Of a stretch of DNA of 64,000 nt, positions 54,419-64,000 are shown piece by piece. Source of the DNA: Flavobacterium sangjuense (lineage in GTDB: Bacteria > Bacteroidota > Bacteroidia > Flavobacteriales > Flavobacteriaceae); assembly GCF_004797125.1 (NCBI RefSeq), contig NZ_CP038810.1:124001-188000 (forward strand). The letters are read 5' to 3'. Both the position numbers and the translations under genes were made by a program. The notes beneath the pieces are model-generated. The model made no database searches and was not told the origin of the DNA. It saw only the letters and a list, made by a program, of their open reading frames with translations. How positions within the stretch are numbered: the first letter of the stretch is position 1; each line of letters begins with the position of its first letter.

Positions 54419-54750
54419 TGCATATAGAACTAAATCCAGACAAAAGATATTATAGCATTGGAGAAGTTTCCAAAGCTTTTAATGTAAACACTTCACTGAT
54501 ACGTTTTTGGGACAAAGAATTCGACATACTGAAACCAAAGAAAAATGCGAAAGGCAACCGAATGTTCACACCCGAAGACGTGAAGAACTTACAACTGATT
54601 TATCATTTGGTTAAAGAGCGTGGCTTTACACTTGACGGTGCTAAAACGCATTTGAAAGAAGGCCAAAAGAAAACGCTGGACAAGTACGAAATCATCAGCA
54701 AACTGGAAACGGTGAAAGCACAATTAGTAAATATTAAAAATCAATTATAA
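54418..54750 (+). CDS. MerR family transcriptional regulator
   Basis: 110 residues: winged helix-turn-helix (RYYSIGEVSKAFNVNTSLIRFWDKEF) followed by TPEDVKNLQLIYHLVKERGFTLDGAKTHL and a short coiled helix. No cysteine-rich effector part, so it does not look like a metal sensor. Translation is coupled to the peptidase gene. Targets unknown. Confidence 0.92.
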   Translation: MHIELNPDKRYYSIGEVSKAFNVNTSLIRFWDKEFDILKPKKNAKGNRMFTPEDVKNLQLIYHLVKERGFTLDGAKTHLKEGQKKTLDKYEIISKLETVKAQLVNIKNQL

Positions 54751-54777
54751 ATAAATTAAACCTTAAATTAAATAAAC

Positions 54778-55371
54778 ATGAACTTTAGAAAATTTTTACC
54801 TTGGATTATCGCAGTAGTTGTAATATTTGGAATATACAGCTATGTAAAGGGAATTAATAACACGGCAGTGACATTAGGACAATCCGTAGAGCAATCTTGG
54901 GGTGATGTTCAAACTTCTTATCAAAGAAGAAATGATTTGATTGGCAACTTGGTTAATACGGTAAAAGGCTATGCAGAACACGAAAAAACTACTTTAACTG
55001 CGGTTATTGAAGCGCGTGCCAAAGCAACTGCTGTAACGGTTGACCCAACCAATATTACGCCTGAACAATTGGCTGCGTTTAATTCGGCACAATCTGGGGT
55101 TTCTTCTTCTCTATCAAGATTATTGGTAAGTGTTGAACAATATCCAAACTTAAAGGCAGATGCAAGCTTCCTGAAATTACAAGACGAATTAGCAAGTACA
55201 GAAAACCAAATTTTAACGGCCAGAACTCGTTTTAACGAAGCGGTTAAACCATACAATACTCATATCAAAACGTTCCCAAATTCTTTATTTGCAGGAATGT
55301 TTGGCTTCAAAGAAAAAGCCTATTTCCAATCGGTTGCCGGTGCTGAAAAGCCTGTTGAAGTAAAATTCTAA
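54778..55371 (+). CDS. LemA family protein
   Basis: 197 residues. One N-terminal membrane helix (about 7-24), then a helical bundle with the family segment SWGDVQTSYQRRNDLIGNLVNTVKGYAEHEK. Function not settled; often found with TPM-domain proteins as here, in membrane protein quality control or envelope organisation settings. Confidence 0.93.
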   Translation: MNFRKFLPWIIAVVVIFGIYSYVKGINNTAVTLGQSVEQSWGDVQTSYQRRNDLIGNLVNTVKGYAEHEKTTLTAVIEARAKATAVTVDPTNITPEQLAAFNSAQSGVSSSLSRLLVSVEQYPNLKADASFLKLQDELASTENQILTARTRFNEAVKPYNTHIKTFPNSLFAGMFGFKEKAYFQSVAGAEKPVEVKF

Positions 55372-55380
55372 TTTAGCGCA

Positions 55381-55821
55381 ATGTCTAAAGTAGAAGAGTT
55401 TTTAACGAAAGCCGAAGAACAGGAAATTGTTGAAGCTATTGGCAAAGCCGAAAAAAATACTTCCGGAGAAATCAGGGTACATATAGAAAAAGAAACTTCC
55501 ATAGCTGCTATTGACAGGGCTATGGAAGTATTCCGTACGCTTAACATGGAAAATACAAAAGAGCGCAACGGTGTTATCATCTATGTTGCCGTAAAAAGTC
55601 ACCAATTTGCCATTTATGGCGATAAAGGAATCAACGAAAAAGTAGCCGCCGATTTTTGGAATTGCACTAGAGACGCTATGCAAAATCATTTCAAAAATGG
55701 AAATTTCAAGCAAGGTCTAATTGATGGAATTCTGAATGCCGGAGAGCAGCTTAAGAAACATTTTCCTTATGCTGATGGTGATACTGATGAATTGTCAAAC
55801 GAAATATCTATAGGAGAATGA
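55381..55821 (+). CDS. TPM domain protein without signal peptide
   Basis: 146 residues, no signal peptide. TPM fold pattern: NTSGEIRVHIEKE, NGVIIYVAVKSHQFAIYGDKGINEKV, QNHFKNGNFKQGLIDGI. Overlaps the next gene by 4 nt (ATGA). The cytosol-facing domain probably acts together with the secreted TPM protein downstream and LemA upstream. Confidence 0.9.
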   Translation: MSKVEEFLTKAEEQEIVEAIGKAEKNTSGEIRVHIEKETSIAAIDRAMEVFRTLNMENTKERNGVIIYVAVKSHQFAIYGDKGINEKVAADFWNCTRDAMQNHFKNGNFKQGLIDGILNAGEQLKKHFPYADGDTDELSNEISIGE

Positions 55822-56693
55822 TGGAAATTACGAATTACGAATTACGACCCGAGCGCAAAGCGCGAATTGTTTGGAGCGTAGTGGAAAAAATTACGAATTC
55901 CATAGGTGCTTTAAAAATCCTATTGTTAGTAGTTACCTTATTTAGTATTTTGCCAACTTTTGGGCAATACACTATTCCCGAAAAACCTTCGTTCCAGACT
56001 TCGGTTTATGATTATGCGAATGTACTTAGTGCTTCTGAAAAGTCGCAATTAGAAGAAAAACTGATTAGGTATTCCGATTCGACTACTACCCAAATTGTTG
56101 TCATTACCATAGAAAGTTTAAAAGGCGAAGACATTGGAATCCTTACGCCAAAATGGGGACACACCTGGGGAATTGGCGGAACCGAGAAAAACGACAATGG
56201 AGTTATTATTCTTTTGGCGAAAGCCGAGAGAAAAATATGGATTTCTGCCGGCTATGGATTAGAAGACAGACTAACCGCGGGAATTGGTGGAGAGATAACC
56301 CGAAACATAATTATTCCTGAGTTCAAAGCTGGAAGTTATTACAATGGTTTAGACAAAGGGACAGACGCACTTTTTGATGTTTTTAAAGGCAAATACAAAG
56401 GTGAACGCAAGCAATCTAAAAAAGATGGAGGCTTTCCAATTCTTCCCATCATCATTATCATTATTGTCATTATAATCATTATTTCTAAAAGCAAAAATAA
56501 TGGTGGAAACTCTGGCTCTAGCGGTGGTGGAATGAGCCTTACTGATATCATTTTGCTAAGTAGCCTCGGAAGAAGTTCCGGCGGTGGATTTGGCGGCGGT
56601 GGAGGCAGCTTCGGCGGTGGCGGTGGCGGCGGATTCGGTGGTGGATTTGGCGGTGGCGGATTTTCCGGTGGTGGTTCTGGTGGAAGCTGGTAA
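55818..56693 (+). CDS. Secreted/membrane TPM domain protein with glycine-rich tail
   Basis: 291 residues. After an unusual N-terminal extension (about 1-32, encoded in a repeat) comes a hydrophobic signal segment (ALKILLLVVTLFSILPTFGQ), the TPM domain (about 60-190, TQIVVITIESLKGED, NGVIILLAKAERKIWISAGYGLE), a transmembrane helix near 210-226 (PIIIIIIVIIIIIS) and a tail of Gly/Ser repeats. Such proteins (YgcG-like) are thought to assist photosystem or membrane protein repair or transport. The ATGA overlap supports the ATG at 55818 in spite of the odd N-terminus. Confidence 0.9.
   Translation: MMEITNYELRPERKARIVWSVVEKITNSIGALKILLLVVTLFSILPTFGQYTIPEKPSFQTSVYDYANVLSASEKSQLEEKLIRYSDSTTTQIVVITIESLKGEDIGILTPKWGHTWGIGGTEKNDNGVIILLAKAERKIWISAGYGLEDRLTAGIGGEITRNIIIPEFKAGSYYNGLDKGTDALFDVFKGKYKGERKQSKKDGGFPILPIIIIIIVIIIIISKSKNNGGNSGSSGGGMSLTDIILLSSLGRSSGGGFGGGGGSFGGGGGGGFGGGFGGGGFSGGGSGGSW
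55826..55901. repeat. ATTACGAATTACGA repeat inside the start of the TPM gene
   Basis: ATTACGA units at 55826-55848 and a further AAATTACGAATTCC at 55889-55901 flank CGAGCGCAAAGCGCG. Units of this kind are usually intergenic in Flavobacterium; a related ATTATGA stretch is at 31371. Confidence 0.6.
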
Positions 56694-56694
56694 T

Positions 56695-56735
56695 AAAAAA
56701 AGCTAGATTGTGTGAGAGCAATCTAGCTTTAAAAA
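56695..56735. terminator. Bidirectional terminator after the TPM gene
   Basis: AAAGCTAGATTG pairs with CAATCTAGCTTT around TGTGAGAG, flanked by A and T runs; serves the TPM set and leuB. Confidence 0.92.
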
Positions 56736-56754
56736 TTAACCAACTCAACTTTCT

Positions 56755-57873
56755 TTAAATAATTATCGATTTTCCAATTCGGATATTTTCATAATTAACA
56801 TAATTACTATCATCCGTATTTAGGATATAATTTGCTATAACACTTCCCACATAGTCCGTTCCGAAGCTTCTCACCGAATTTAAATCGGGTGTAACGATGT
56901 TGTTTTCTAACGATTGTTCGACTGCTTTATGTATGGCTTTTGCTTCTTCTTTTAAGCCAAAATGTTCTAACAACATCGCTGCACACAAAATTGCAGCAAT
57001 AGGATTGGCAATGTTTTTCCCTTTGGCCTGAGGATATGAACCGTGAATTGGTTCAAATAATGCATTCTCATTTCCAACTGATGCCGAAGCTAACAATCCA
57101 ATCGAACCACCAATTACGCTACCTTCATCTGAAATGATATCGCCAAACATATTTTCGGTAAGAATAACATCAAACTGTCTTGGGTTAAGAATCATTTGCA
57201 TCGCTGCGTTATCAACAAAAAGGAAATCCAAAGTAACATCAGGATATTCTTTAGCCAATTGAGTGACGACTCTTCTCCACAATCTTGACGTTTCTAAAAC
57301 ATTCGCTTTATCAACTAGAGTAACTCTTTTATTTCTAGTCTGCGCTGCTTTAAAAGCCAAATGAGCAATGCGCTCAATTTCAAATTGTGAATATTCACAT
57401 AAATCAGAAGCTGTTGTTCCATCATCGCTTAACTTCCTTTCGCCAAAATAAATTCCACCCGTAAGCTCCCTATAAATAACCATATTTGTTCCTTCTATGA
57501 TTGAAGTTTTCAAAGGAGATTTTTCTATAAGCGAATCAAAAGCTTTGATTGGTCTTATGTTGGCAAACAAACCCAATTCTTTTCTCAACTTTAATAATCC
57601 TTGTTCCGGACGCACTTTTGCATCTGGATTATTATCGTATTTTGGATCGCCAATAGCGCCAAAAAGTACGGCATCTGATTTTTTACAAAGTTCTAATGTA
57701 GCTTCCGGTAAAGGATCATTCGTTTTATCGATAGCGATTGCACCAACTAAAGCTTCCTCAAACTCAAAACTGTGATGGTAAACTTCTCCAATCACTTTTA
57801 AGATTGCCACAGCCTGCTTCGTTACTTCCGGACCTATTCCATCTCCTGGTAAAACAGCTATTTTCAATTTCAT
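56755..57873 (-). CDS. leuB: 3-isopropylmalate dehydrogenase
   Basis: Oxidative decarboxylation of 3-isopropylmalate, third enzyme of leucine synthesis. 372 residues. LPGDGIGPEVTKQA, RPEQGLLKLRKELGLFANIRP, and FEPIHGSYPQAKGKNIANP-type motifs present; substrate Arg, Tyr (VIYRELTGGIYFG) and Asp residues intact. Last gene of leuACDB. Confidence 0.96.
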   Translation of the reverse strand: MKLKIAVLPGDGIGPEVTKQAVAILKVIGEVYHHSFEFEEALVGAIAIDKTNDPLPEATLELCKKSDAVLFGAIGDPKYDNNPDAKVRPEQGLLKLRKELGLFANIRPIKAFDSLIEKSPLKTSIIEGTNMVIYRELTGGIYFGERKLSDDGTTASDLCEYSQFEIERIAHLAFKAAQTRNKRVTLVDKANVLETSRLWRRVVTQLAKEYPDVTLDFLFVDNAAMQMILNPRQFDVILTENMFGDIISDEGSVIGGSIGLLASASVGNENALFEPIHGSYPQAKGKNIANPIAAILCAAMLLEHFGLKEEAKAIHKAVEQSLENNIVTPDLNSVRSFGTDYVGSVIANYILNTDDSNYVNYENIRIGKSIII

Positions 57874-57883
57874 AATTTCTCTT

Positions 57884-58489
57884 TTATATAGTAGTTATTA
57901 TTTGCAAACTGGCTTTTTCAAATGCTTCAATAGCGTTTTTATTATTCACTAAAAAATCAATATCATCATAGCCATTAATCATGCATATTTTTTTATAAGA
58001 ATCAATTTCAAAAGACTCGATATAGTTAGTGTTTTCTATTGAAATGGTTTGGTTTTCTAAATCGACAATCAAATTTGTCTTTGGTTCAGCTTGTATTTTT
58101 TTTAAAATAATTGCCAAAAAATCAGAGGAAACAACAATTGGCAACAATCCGTTATTGAGTGCGTTTCCTTTAAAAATATCCGCAAAATAACTGGATACAA
58201 TTACTTTAAACCCATAATCGGTTAGCGCCCATGCGGCATGTTCCCGGCTGCTTCCACAGCCAAAATTATCTCCGGCTACCAAAATACTTCCGGCATAAGT
58301 AGCATCATTCAAAGCAAAAGTAGGAATAGGTTGGTTCGTCTCATCAAAACGCCAATCTTTAAACAAATGATTTCCAAACCCTATTTTATCGGTAACTTTT
58401 AAAAACCGTGCAGGGATGATTTGATCCGTGTCAATATTCTCAATTGGTAATGGAACCGCTGTTGATTTTAGTTGTATAAACTTTTCCAT
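57884..58489 (-). CDS. leuD: 3-isopropylmalate dehydratase small subunit
   Basis: Forms the isomerase with LeuC. 201 residues; [31 protein letters not shown] and [13 protein letters not shown] are family blocks. Separated by 2 nt from leuC and 10 nt from leuB. Confidence 0.96.
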   Translation of the reverse strand: MEKFIQLKSTAVPLPIENIDTDQIIPARFLKVTDKIGFGNHLFKDWRFDETNQPIPTFALNDATYAGSILVAGDNFGCGSSREHAAWALTDYGFKVIVSSYFADIFKGNALNNGLLPIVVSSDFLAIILKKIQAEPKTNLIVDLENQTISIENTNYIESFEIDSYKKICMINGYDDIDFLVNNKNAIEAFEKASLQIITTI

Positions 58490-58491
58490 AA

Positions 58492-59877
58492 TTAATTTAA
58501 TTGTTTTGTAATGTCAATAATTTTTCCTTCAATGGCTGTTGCTGCAGCTACTAACGGACTTGCTAAAAGTGTTCTTGCTCCCTGCCCTTGTCTTCCTTCA
58601 AAATTTCTATTGGATGTAGAAACACAATATTCTCCGGCAGGAACTTTATCATCATTCATAGCCAGACAAGCTGAACAACCCGGTTGACGGATCTCAAAAC
58701 CGGCAGCTTCAAAAACCGCAGTCAAACCTTCTTCCTGAATTTGTTTCGCCACTTGTTGTGAGCCCGGAACTATTAACGCATTGACATTGGAAGCTTTTTG
58801 TTTTCCTTTAATATATTGGGCAACCGCTCTAAAATCTTCAATTCTGGAATTGGTACAACTGCCTATAAAAACATAATTTATGGGTTTATTGATTAGGCTT
58901 TCTCCTTTTTTAAAGCCCATATAGTCTAAAGATTTATCAAAAGAAGCATCTTCAACAACAGGAATTGTATCGGTGATTTTAATTCCCATACCAGGATTTG
59001 TACCATACGTAATCATTGGGGCAATGTCTTCCGCATCAAAATGATATTCTTTATCAAAAATGGCATCGTCGTCAGATGTCAATGTCTTCCAATATTCTAT
59101 TTTTTGAATTAATTCTTCTCCAACCGGAGCAAATTTTCTTCCTTTGATATAGTCAAAAGTGGTTTCGTCCGGAGCAATCATTCCGCCTCTTGCTCCCATT
59201 TCAATACTCATATTGCAAACCGTCATTCGACCTTCCATGCTCATTTCGCGGAAAACATTTCCGGCATATTCACAAAAATATCCTGTTCCCGAGTTGGTTC
59301 CGATTTTAGAAATAACATACAAAATCACATCTTTTGGCGATACATTTTTGGCTAATTTTCCATTGACATTAACACGCAGACTTTTAGGTTTATTAAGTAA
59401 CAAACATTGACTTGCAAAAACCTGAGCAACCTGACTGGTTCCTATTCCAAAAGCAATACTGCCAAACGCACCGTGAGTTGACGTGTGGCTATCACCACAA
59501 ACCAAAGTCATTCCGGGTTGCGTAATTCCAAGTTCAGGCGCAATGACATGAACAATTCCCTGATATTGATGACCTAAACCGTATAATGTGATTCCGTTTT
59601 TGGCGCAATTTTTAGTAAGCATTTCGACTTGGTTTCTGGCCAAATCATCTACTATAGGCAGGTGCTGATTTTTTGTTGCCACATTATGATCTGCGGTAGC
59701 CACAATTTGTTGTGGACGAAAAACCGGAATGGAGCGTTCCTCTAATTCGGCGAAAGCCTGTGGACTTGTTACTTCGTGAATTAAATGCTGATCGATATAT
59801 AATATTTGTGGACCATTTGGTACTTCTAATACCACATGGCTATCCCAAACTTTATCAAATAATGTTTTCTTTTCCAT
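58492..59877 (-). CDS. leuC: 3-isopropylmalate dehydratase large subunit
   Basis: Aconitase-type enzyme with a 4Fe-4S cluster. 461 residues. Cluster cysteines lie in [12 protein letters not shown] and [27 protein letters not shown] and [13 protein letters not shown] mark the N-terminal half. 2 nt from both neighbours. Confidence 0.97.
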   Translation of the reverse strand: MEKKTLFDKVWDSHVVLEVPNGPQILYIDQHLIHEVTSPQAFAELEERSIPVFRPQQIVATADHNVATKNQHLPIVDDLARNQVEMLTKNCAKNGITLYGLGHQYQGIVHVIAPELGITQPGMTLVCGDSHTSTHGAFGSIAFGIGTSQVAQVFASQCLLLNKPKSLRVNVNGKLAKNVSPKDVILYVISKIGTNSGTGYFCEYAGNVFREMSMEGRMTVCNMSIEMGARGGMIAPDETTFDYIKGRKFAPVGEELIQKIEYWKTLTSDDDAIFDKEYHFDAEDIAPMITYGTNPGMGIKITDTIPVVEDASFDKSLDYMGFKKGESLINKPINYVFIGSCTNSRIEDFRAVAQYIKGKQKASNVNALIVPGSQQVAKQIQEEGLTAVFEAAGFEIRQPGCSACLAMNDDKVPAGEYCVSTSNRNFEGRQGQGARTLLASPLVAAATAIEGKIIDITKQLN

Positions 59878-59879
59878 GA

Positions 59880-61046
59880 TTATACTAAAATACCGATGTT
59901 ACTATTTTGAATAATTTGATGCACATCGTGATCTATGATTTCTTTTTTTCTGTCGGCTAATTTTACAAATTCCACATAGACAACATCCAATTGAAGTTTG
60001 GTAAGTTCATATCCGATTTTTTTGGCACGATAGGCCAATGCAGCTCTACCACTACGTGCCGTAAGTATAATTGAAGAATCTGTAACACCAACTTCTCTTG
60101 GGTCGATTATTTCATAAGTTGATTTGTTTTTAATCATTCCATCCTGATGAATTCCGGAGCTATGAGAAAAAGCATTTGAACCTACAATGGCTTTGTTTGG
60201 CTGCACCAACATTCCCATATGATCGGAAACCATTTGACTCGTACTATTCAATAATTTAGAATTGATGTTCGTATCTAAACCCAAACGAGGATGCTGTCTT
60301 AAAATCATGACAACCTCCTCGAGTGATGTGTTTCCGGCTCTTTCACCTATTCCGTTGATGGTACATTCAATTTGTCGCGCACCATTTATGACTCCTGCAA
60401 TTGAATTTGCCGTAGCCAAACCTAAATCATTATGACAATGACAGGAAAGAATAGCATTTTCAATTCCGATGACATTTTCTTTAAGATATTTTATTTTTGC
60501 GCCATATTCGTCCGGAAGGCAATATCCTGTTGTGTCAGGAATATTTAATACTGTTGCTCCGGCTTTAATGGCTTCACTACATATTTTGGCTAAAAAAGCA
60601 TTATCAGTTCTTCCGGCATCTTCTGCATAAAACTCGACATCATCAACAAATGATTTTGCATAATAAACCGCTTCAGCGGCGCGATTAATTATTTCGTCCT
60701 GCGATGCATTGAATTTATATTTGATATGCGATTCGGAAGTCCCAATTCCAGTATGAATTCTGGGTTTTTTGGCAAATTGAATGGCTCGAGCTGCAGCATC
60801 AATGTCTTCTTTGACGGCACGTGTTAAAGCACAAACTGTGGCATTTTTAACCGTTTTTGAAATGGCTTCTACCGAATTAAAATCACCTGGACTTGATATA
60901 GGAAAACCAGCTTCAATAACATCTACACCTAATTCATCCAAACGTTGTGCAATTATTAACTTCTGTTCTGTATTTAATTTACAGCCAGGCACTTGCTCTC
61001 CGTCACGCAATGTGGTGTCAAATATTTGAATTTTTTGATTTTCCAT
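59880..61046 (-). CDS. leuA: 2-isopropylmalate synthase, short form
   Basis: Commits carbon to leucine by joining acetyl-CoA with 2-oxoisovalerate. The ATG at 61046 ([18 protein letters not shown]) gives 388 residues; an ATG at 61097 would add an unconserved, Asn-rich stretch. The TIM barrel with [12 protein letters not shown], the metal ligands in [11 protein letters not shown] and [14 protein letters not shown], and [10 protein letters not shown] is complete. The leucine-binding C-terminal regulatory domain of E. coli-type LeuA (about 520 residues) is absent. Leads the leuACDB operon. Confidence 0.94.
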   Translation of the reverse strand: MENQKIQIFDTTLRDGEQVPGCKLNTEQKLIIAQRLDELGVDVIEAGFPISSPGDFNSVEAISKTVKNATVCALTRAVKEDIDAAARAIQFAKKPRIHTGIGTSESHIKYKFNASQDEIINRAAEAVYYAKSFVDDVEFYAEDAGRTDNAFLAKICSEAIKAGATVLNIPDTTGYCLPDEYGAKIKYLKENVIGIENAILSCHCHNDLGLATANSIAGVINGARQIECTINGIGERAGNTSLEEVVMILRQHPRLGLDTNINSKLLNSTSQMVSDHMGMLVQPNKAIVGSNAFSHSSGIHQDGMIKNKSTYEIIDPREVGVTDSSIILTARSGRAALAYRAKKIGYELTKLQLDVVYVEFVKLADRKKEIIDHDVHQIIQNSNIGILV

Positions 61047-61198
61047 ATTAATATTTAAACTTAAATTAGTTTCTTTATACGAATATATATTTTGCATTAC
61101 TGAAATGAAACCTGATTTTTAAATACATTACAGTATTAAACAAAATGATTATTTACTTAAAACATTGATTTACTTTATGTTACAATCCTAATTTTACG

Positions 61199-62743
61199 AT
61201 GGCAAACCCAACAAAAGATAATTTATTTGTACTAATTTCATCACTTTCAAAATCAGAGAAGAGGCAATTCAAATTGTATGTCAATCGATTAGGAGATAAT
61301 GAAGATGCCAAATTTTTGCAGCTTTTTACCTTGTTGGATAAAATGAAAAGTTATGATGAAGATGAAATTCTAAAGAGTAAAATCGTAACCAAACAGCAGC
61401 TTTCCAATTTAAAAGCGCATTTATACAAACAAATTCTCATTAGTCTGCGGATGAATCCTATCAATCAAAACATTCGGATTCAAATTCGGGAGCAATTGGA
61501 TTTTGCTACTATTTTATATCAAAAGGGATTATACAAACAGAGTTTAAAAATTCTGGATAAAGCCAAAGGAATTGCGCTTGAACACGACGAAAAAAATATA
61601 GCGTTTGAAATAGTAGAGTTAGAAAAAATAATCGAATCACAATATATTACCCGAAGCATTTCCACTCGTGCTGATGAACTCACCATTGAGGCAATGCTGT
61701 TAAGCAAGCATAATGTAATTGCCAGCAAGCTTTCTAACTTATCATTGCAACTGTATAGCATTATGCTCAAAAGCGGCTATGCCAAAAGTGATGCTGAGAT
61801 GCAGGAAATCACGACCTATTTTAACAATAAAATGCCAAAATATCAATATGAAAATTTGGGATTCAGAGAAAAATTATGGTTGTATAAAGCGCATCTGTGG
61901 TATAGTTTTTTAATTCAGGATTTCCTTTCCTGTTATAAATATTCGAGCAAATGGGTTGCCCTTTTTGAAGAAAATCCACAAATGATTTCTTTAAATCCGG
62001 TTTGGTATATCAAGGGAAACAGCTATTTATTGGAGTGCTTGTATCTGATAAAACACAAATCCTATATGAAAGAAGTTTTGGAGCGTTTGAAACAAACTAT
62101 CGCTTTAGATTCTTTTCCGAAAAATGATAATTTAAGTTCGTTGTATTTTCTTTGCTATTATAACAGCAAGTTCAATTTGCATTTCTTAGAAGGAGATTTC
62201 GAAGGTGGATTATACCTGGTAGATGAAGTTATAAAAAACATCAAGAAAAACGAAGACCGAATTGACGAGCATCACATCATGGTTTTTTACTATAAAATTG
62301 CCTGTCTTTATTTTGGAACAGGTAACCATAAAAAATGCATCGAATATTTGAAGAAAATTATCGAAAATAAAAACCTAACCATGCGTGAAGATTTACTCTG
62401 TTTCGCACGTGTTTTGAGCGTCATTGCCCACTTTGATGCCGGAATGGATTACCGTCTAGAAGCCCAATTGAAAAGCACTTATGACTTTCTAATCAAAATG
62501 AACGAACTTCATGAGGTGCAACGGGAAATGATTAAATTTCTAAAAAACTTAGAAACCATTTATCCAAATCAACTCAAAGCAGAATTCATAAAATTGCATG
62601 AAAGACTGCTTATTTATGAAAATCATCCTTATGAAAAAAGGGCATTTCTATATCTGGACCTTATTTCCTGGCTGGAAAGTAAAATCCAGAACAAACCAGT
62701 CGCACTGATAATTCAGGAAAAAGCAAAAAAATTGGTTCGATAA
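61199..62743 (+). CDS. Conserved cytosolic helical (TPR-like) protein, unknown function
   Basis: 514 residues, no signal or membrane segment. Starts with LFVLISSLSKSEKRQFKLYV and continues as alternating helices of TPR-like spacing (YQKGLYKQSLKILDKAKGIA, LYLVDEVIKNIKKNEDRIDEHH, YFGTGNHKKCIEYLKKII). Such proteins are frequent in Flavobacteria as hypothetical proteins. Divergent from leuA; the 152-nt gap has no clear promoter motif that I can name. Confidence 0.85.
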   Translation: MANPTKDNLFVLISSLSKSEKRQFKLYVNRLGDNEDAKFLQLFTLLDKMKSYDEDEILKSKIVTKQQLSNLKAHLYKQILISLRMNPINQNIRIQIREQLDFATILYQKGLYKQSLKILDKAKGIALEHDEKNIAFEIVELEKIIESQYITRSISTRADELTIEAMLLSKHNVIASKLSNLSLQLYSIMLKSGYAKSDAEMQEITTYFNNKMPKYQYENLGFREKLWLYKAHLWYSFLIQDFLSCYKYSSKWVALFEENPQMISLNPVWYIKGNSYLLECLYLIKHKSYMKEVLERLKQTIALDSFPKNDNLSSLYFLCYYNSKFNLHFLEGDFEGGLYLVDEVIKNIKKNEDRIDEHHIMVFYYKIACLYFGTGNHKKCIEYLKKIIENKNLTMREDLLCFARVLSVIAHFDAGMDYRLEAQLKSTYDFLIKMNELHEVQREMIKFLKNLETIYPNQLKAEFIKLHERLLIYENHPYEKRAFLYLDLISWLESKIQNKPVALIIQEKAKKLVR

Positions 62744-62776
62744 AAAAAGCCCCGTTCATTAAAACGAAGCTTTTGC
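62744..62776. terminator. Bidirectional terminator
   Basis: AAAAGC..CGTT pairs with AACG..GCTTTT, with a small internal mismatch, between two converging genes. Confidence 0.75.
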
Positions 62777-62779
62777 TTT

Positions 62780-64000
62780 TTACCAATTGAATCTTCCGCT
62801 TGATTTCTTTTCTTTTCCTGCGAATTTCTCAATTTTATACGTCAGTGAAAACATCGCGTAACGCTTTAAAACGATGTTCTCTTCGTCTCTAATTGTTGTT
62901 GGCGTAATTGTTCTTGTCGCATTTTGATTTTGATTCAGCAAATCATATACTTTAACTTTCACAGTAAATTTTTTATTGTAAAAGCTGTACGCCAAACTCG
63001 TATTCCACAAATAGAAATCTTTCTTGAAACCATCCGCTATATTTGAATTGTAAGTATATCCAAAATCATTTCCGAATACCCAGTTTTTAGGCCAGTAATT
63101 GGTGACCTGCATATTAAATTTATGCACAAAACTTGAAGCCGAACTTACTACATAATTCGAATATTTGGTATCATTAACGGTATATCTGTACGATGGGTTT
63201 ATAGAAAACAATTCGCCATAATCGTAGGTAAAATTCACTCTTGGCGTTATGTCAAAAACCTTTGCTTCATACAATTCGGCATTAGCATAGCCTTTTATTA
63301 AATCGTAACCTGCATTAAATCCTCCTCCAAATTTAAAACTATGCACGCCTTTTTTGATTGTCTTACTCCAGTGAAAACCAAACCAGCTTTCATACGTTCC
63401 TGAAATGTTTTCATAAGTTGTGGTTCTTCTTCTGTTTTCATCATAAGTCGTTGAAGAGACAATTTGATTATCATATAAACTTCCTCCCATATAAATGCTG
63501 TAACCCGAACGTGTAGCATAATCATAATCTCTGAAACTAAAATAACCCTGATGGCTTTTATTTGGATCCAGATTTGGGTTTCCTATATAAGTATTCAATG
63601 GATTGGCTAAATTTTCAACCGGTAAAATCTGGCTGGCTTCGGGATAATAAACACTGTAATTGTAATTTACCCAGATTCCCATTGACTTTGTGAAATTATA
63701 GCCCCCATAAATATCGGCTACAGGTAGAATATAATCCTTTTTCAAATCAACAACGTTTCCAAGATATTGCGAATGGTTATCAAACCTTGTAATCTCCTGA
63801 CCCAGTCTTACATTTAAATTGTATTTCTTTTTTGAAATAGTAAAACCTGATTTGGCCCAAATGGTGTTTCTGTTTGATGTCAGATAGTTTGACAAAACAT
63901 CATTCTCAACCGTGTAAGTTCCCAAAGTCGAATCGAAATCGAATGCTTTTCTGCTTTCAAGCTTTTTTTCACGTTCCACATCAAGACTTACATTTATGCT
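62780..64000 (-). CDS. Outer-membrane beta-barrel protein (TonB-dependent receptor-like), 5' end outside window
   Basis: At least 407 codons are in frame to the window edge, so the N-terminus is missing. It is the C-terminal barrel of an outer-membrane protein of the OMP_b-brl_3 type: repeated aromatic amphipathic strands, NPLNTYIGNPNLDPNKSHQG, VKVYDLLNQNQNATRTIT with IRDEENIVLKRYAMFSLTY, ending in a terminal aromatic (RFNW). In this family a carboxypeptidase-like domain and plug would lie upstream. Ligand unknown. Confidence 0.87.
   Translation of the reverse strand, partial: SINVSLDVEREKKLESRKAFDFDSTLGTYTVENDVLSNYLTSNRNTIWAKSGFTISKKKYNLNVRLGQEITRFDNHSQYLGNVVDLKKDYILPVADIYGGYNFTKSMGIWVNYNYSVYYPEASQILPVENLANPLNTYIGNPNLDPNKSHQGYFSFRDYDYATRSGYSIYMGGSLYDNQIVSSTTYDENRRRTTTYENISGTYESWFGFHWSKTIKKGVHSFKFGGGFNAGYDLIKGYANAELYEAKVFDITPRVNFTYDYGELFSINPSYRYTVNDTKYSNYVVSSASSFVHKFNMQVTNYWPKNWVFGNDFGYTYNSNIADGFKKDFYLWNTSLAYSFYNKKFTVKVKVYDLLNQNQNATRTITPTTIRDEENIVLKRYAMFSLTYKIEKFAGKEKKSSGRFNW

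Noticed and set aside
56518-56693. Gly/Ser-rich tail of the TPM protein as a frameshift artefact
   Set aside because: Glycine-rich tails are usual in this protein family and the reading frame ends normally before a terminator.
61047-61097. Leader peptide or longer LeuA N-terminus
   Set aside because: The 17-codon extension is in frame with leuA, lacks a leucine run and is not conserved-looking; the ATG at 61046 starts the family core.
61047-61198. Amino-acid-responsive riboswitch or T-box before leuA
   Set aside because: I found no T-box, no terminator/antiterminator pair and no leucine-rich leader in this short AT-rich gap.

Overview
The window looks like chromosome of a Bacteroidota species, most likely Flavobacterium or a close relative. 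The evidence is low GC, a SusC-type TonB-dependent receptor, two proteins with Por/type IX secretion C-terminal signals, GSCFA and DUF5522 proteins, and promoters of the Bacteroidota form TAnnTTTG near -7 (often with TTTG/TTG about 17-20 nt upstream) with little Shine-Dalgarno sequence. I found no phage, insertion sequence, CRISPR array, rRNA or complete tRNA. The order looks like stable chromosome interspersed with small dispersed intergenic repeats.

Layout. 1-2352: 5' part of a SusC-like receptor, cut by the window edge. 2.5-9.9 kb: housekeeping genes (rnhB, lipB, lysS), two small secreted helical proteins, and a minus-strand set of hemL, a LysM glucosaminidase lipoprotein and a PLP deaminase-like enzyme. 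10-18.6 kb: two type IX secreted surface proteins, one of 2092 residues with an internal 660-nt duplication. 18.6-21.7 kb: a small membrane protein with an HExxH motif, DUF5522, urocanate hydratase and a DUF4136 lipoprotein.

21.7-38.2 kb is the metabolic core. A minus-strand run of 15 genes starts with the phenylacetyl-CoA epoxidase (paaE, paaA-D), continues with the lower phenylacetate pathway (paaG, paaH, paaI, paaJ, paaZ, an enoyl-CoA hydratase, paaY) and runs on with almost no gap into a 2-oxoacid dehydrogenase E2, a class IV aminotransferase and a fused E1. A TetR-family gene lies upstream. A 20-bp palindrome at the paaE promoter recurs, 17 of 20 bases identical, in front of the TetR gene itself, so the sequence suggests an autoregulated local repressor. 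No phenylacetate-CoA ligase gene is present in the window. The aminotransferase plus dehydrogenase could supply phenylacetyl-CoA from phenylalanine, which is a hypothesis.

38.2-48.1 kb: a LuxR-type response regulator, two tandem TPR histidine kinases with almost identical kinase halves, and a set of envelope proteins (PD40 and PQQ-like propellers, a TonB-C-like protein) followed by a GSCFA protein. Two 22-bp palindromes differing only by one compensated base pair lie beside the kinase operon and upstream of the envelope genes. 48.2-56.7 kb: ABC exporter, a lysine-rich secreted protein, alaS, M23 peptidase, MerR regulator, LemA and two TPM-domain proteins. 56.7-61.1 kb: leuACDB. The window ends with a TPR-like cytosolic protein and a partial outer-membrane beta-barrel receptor.
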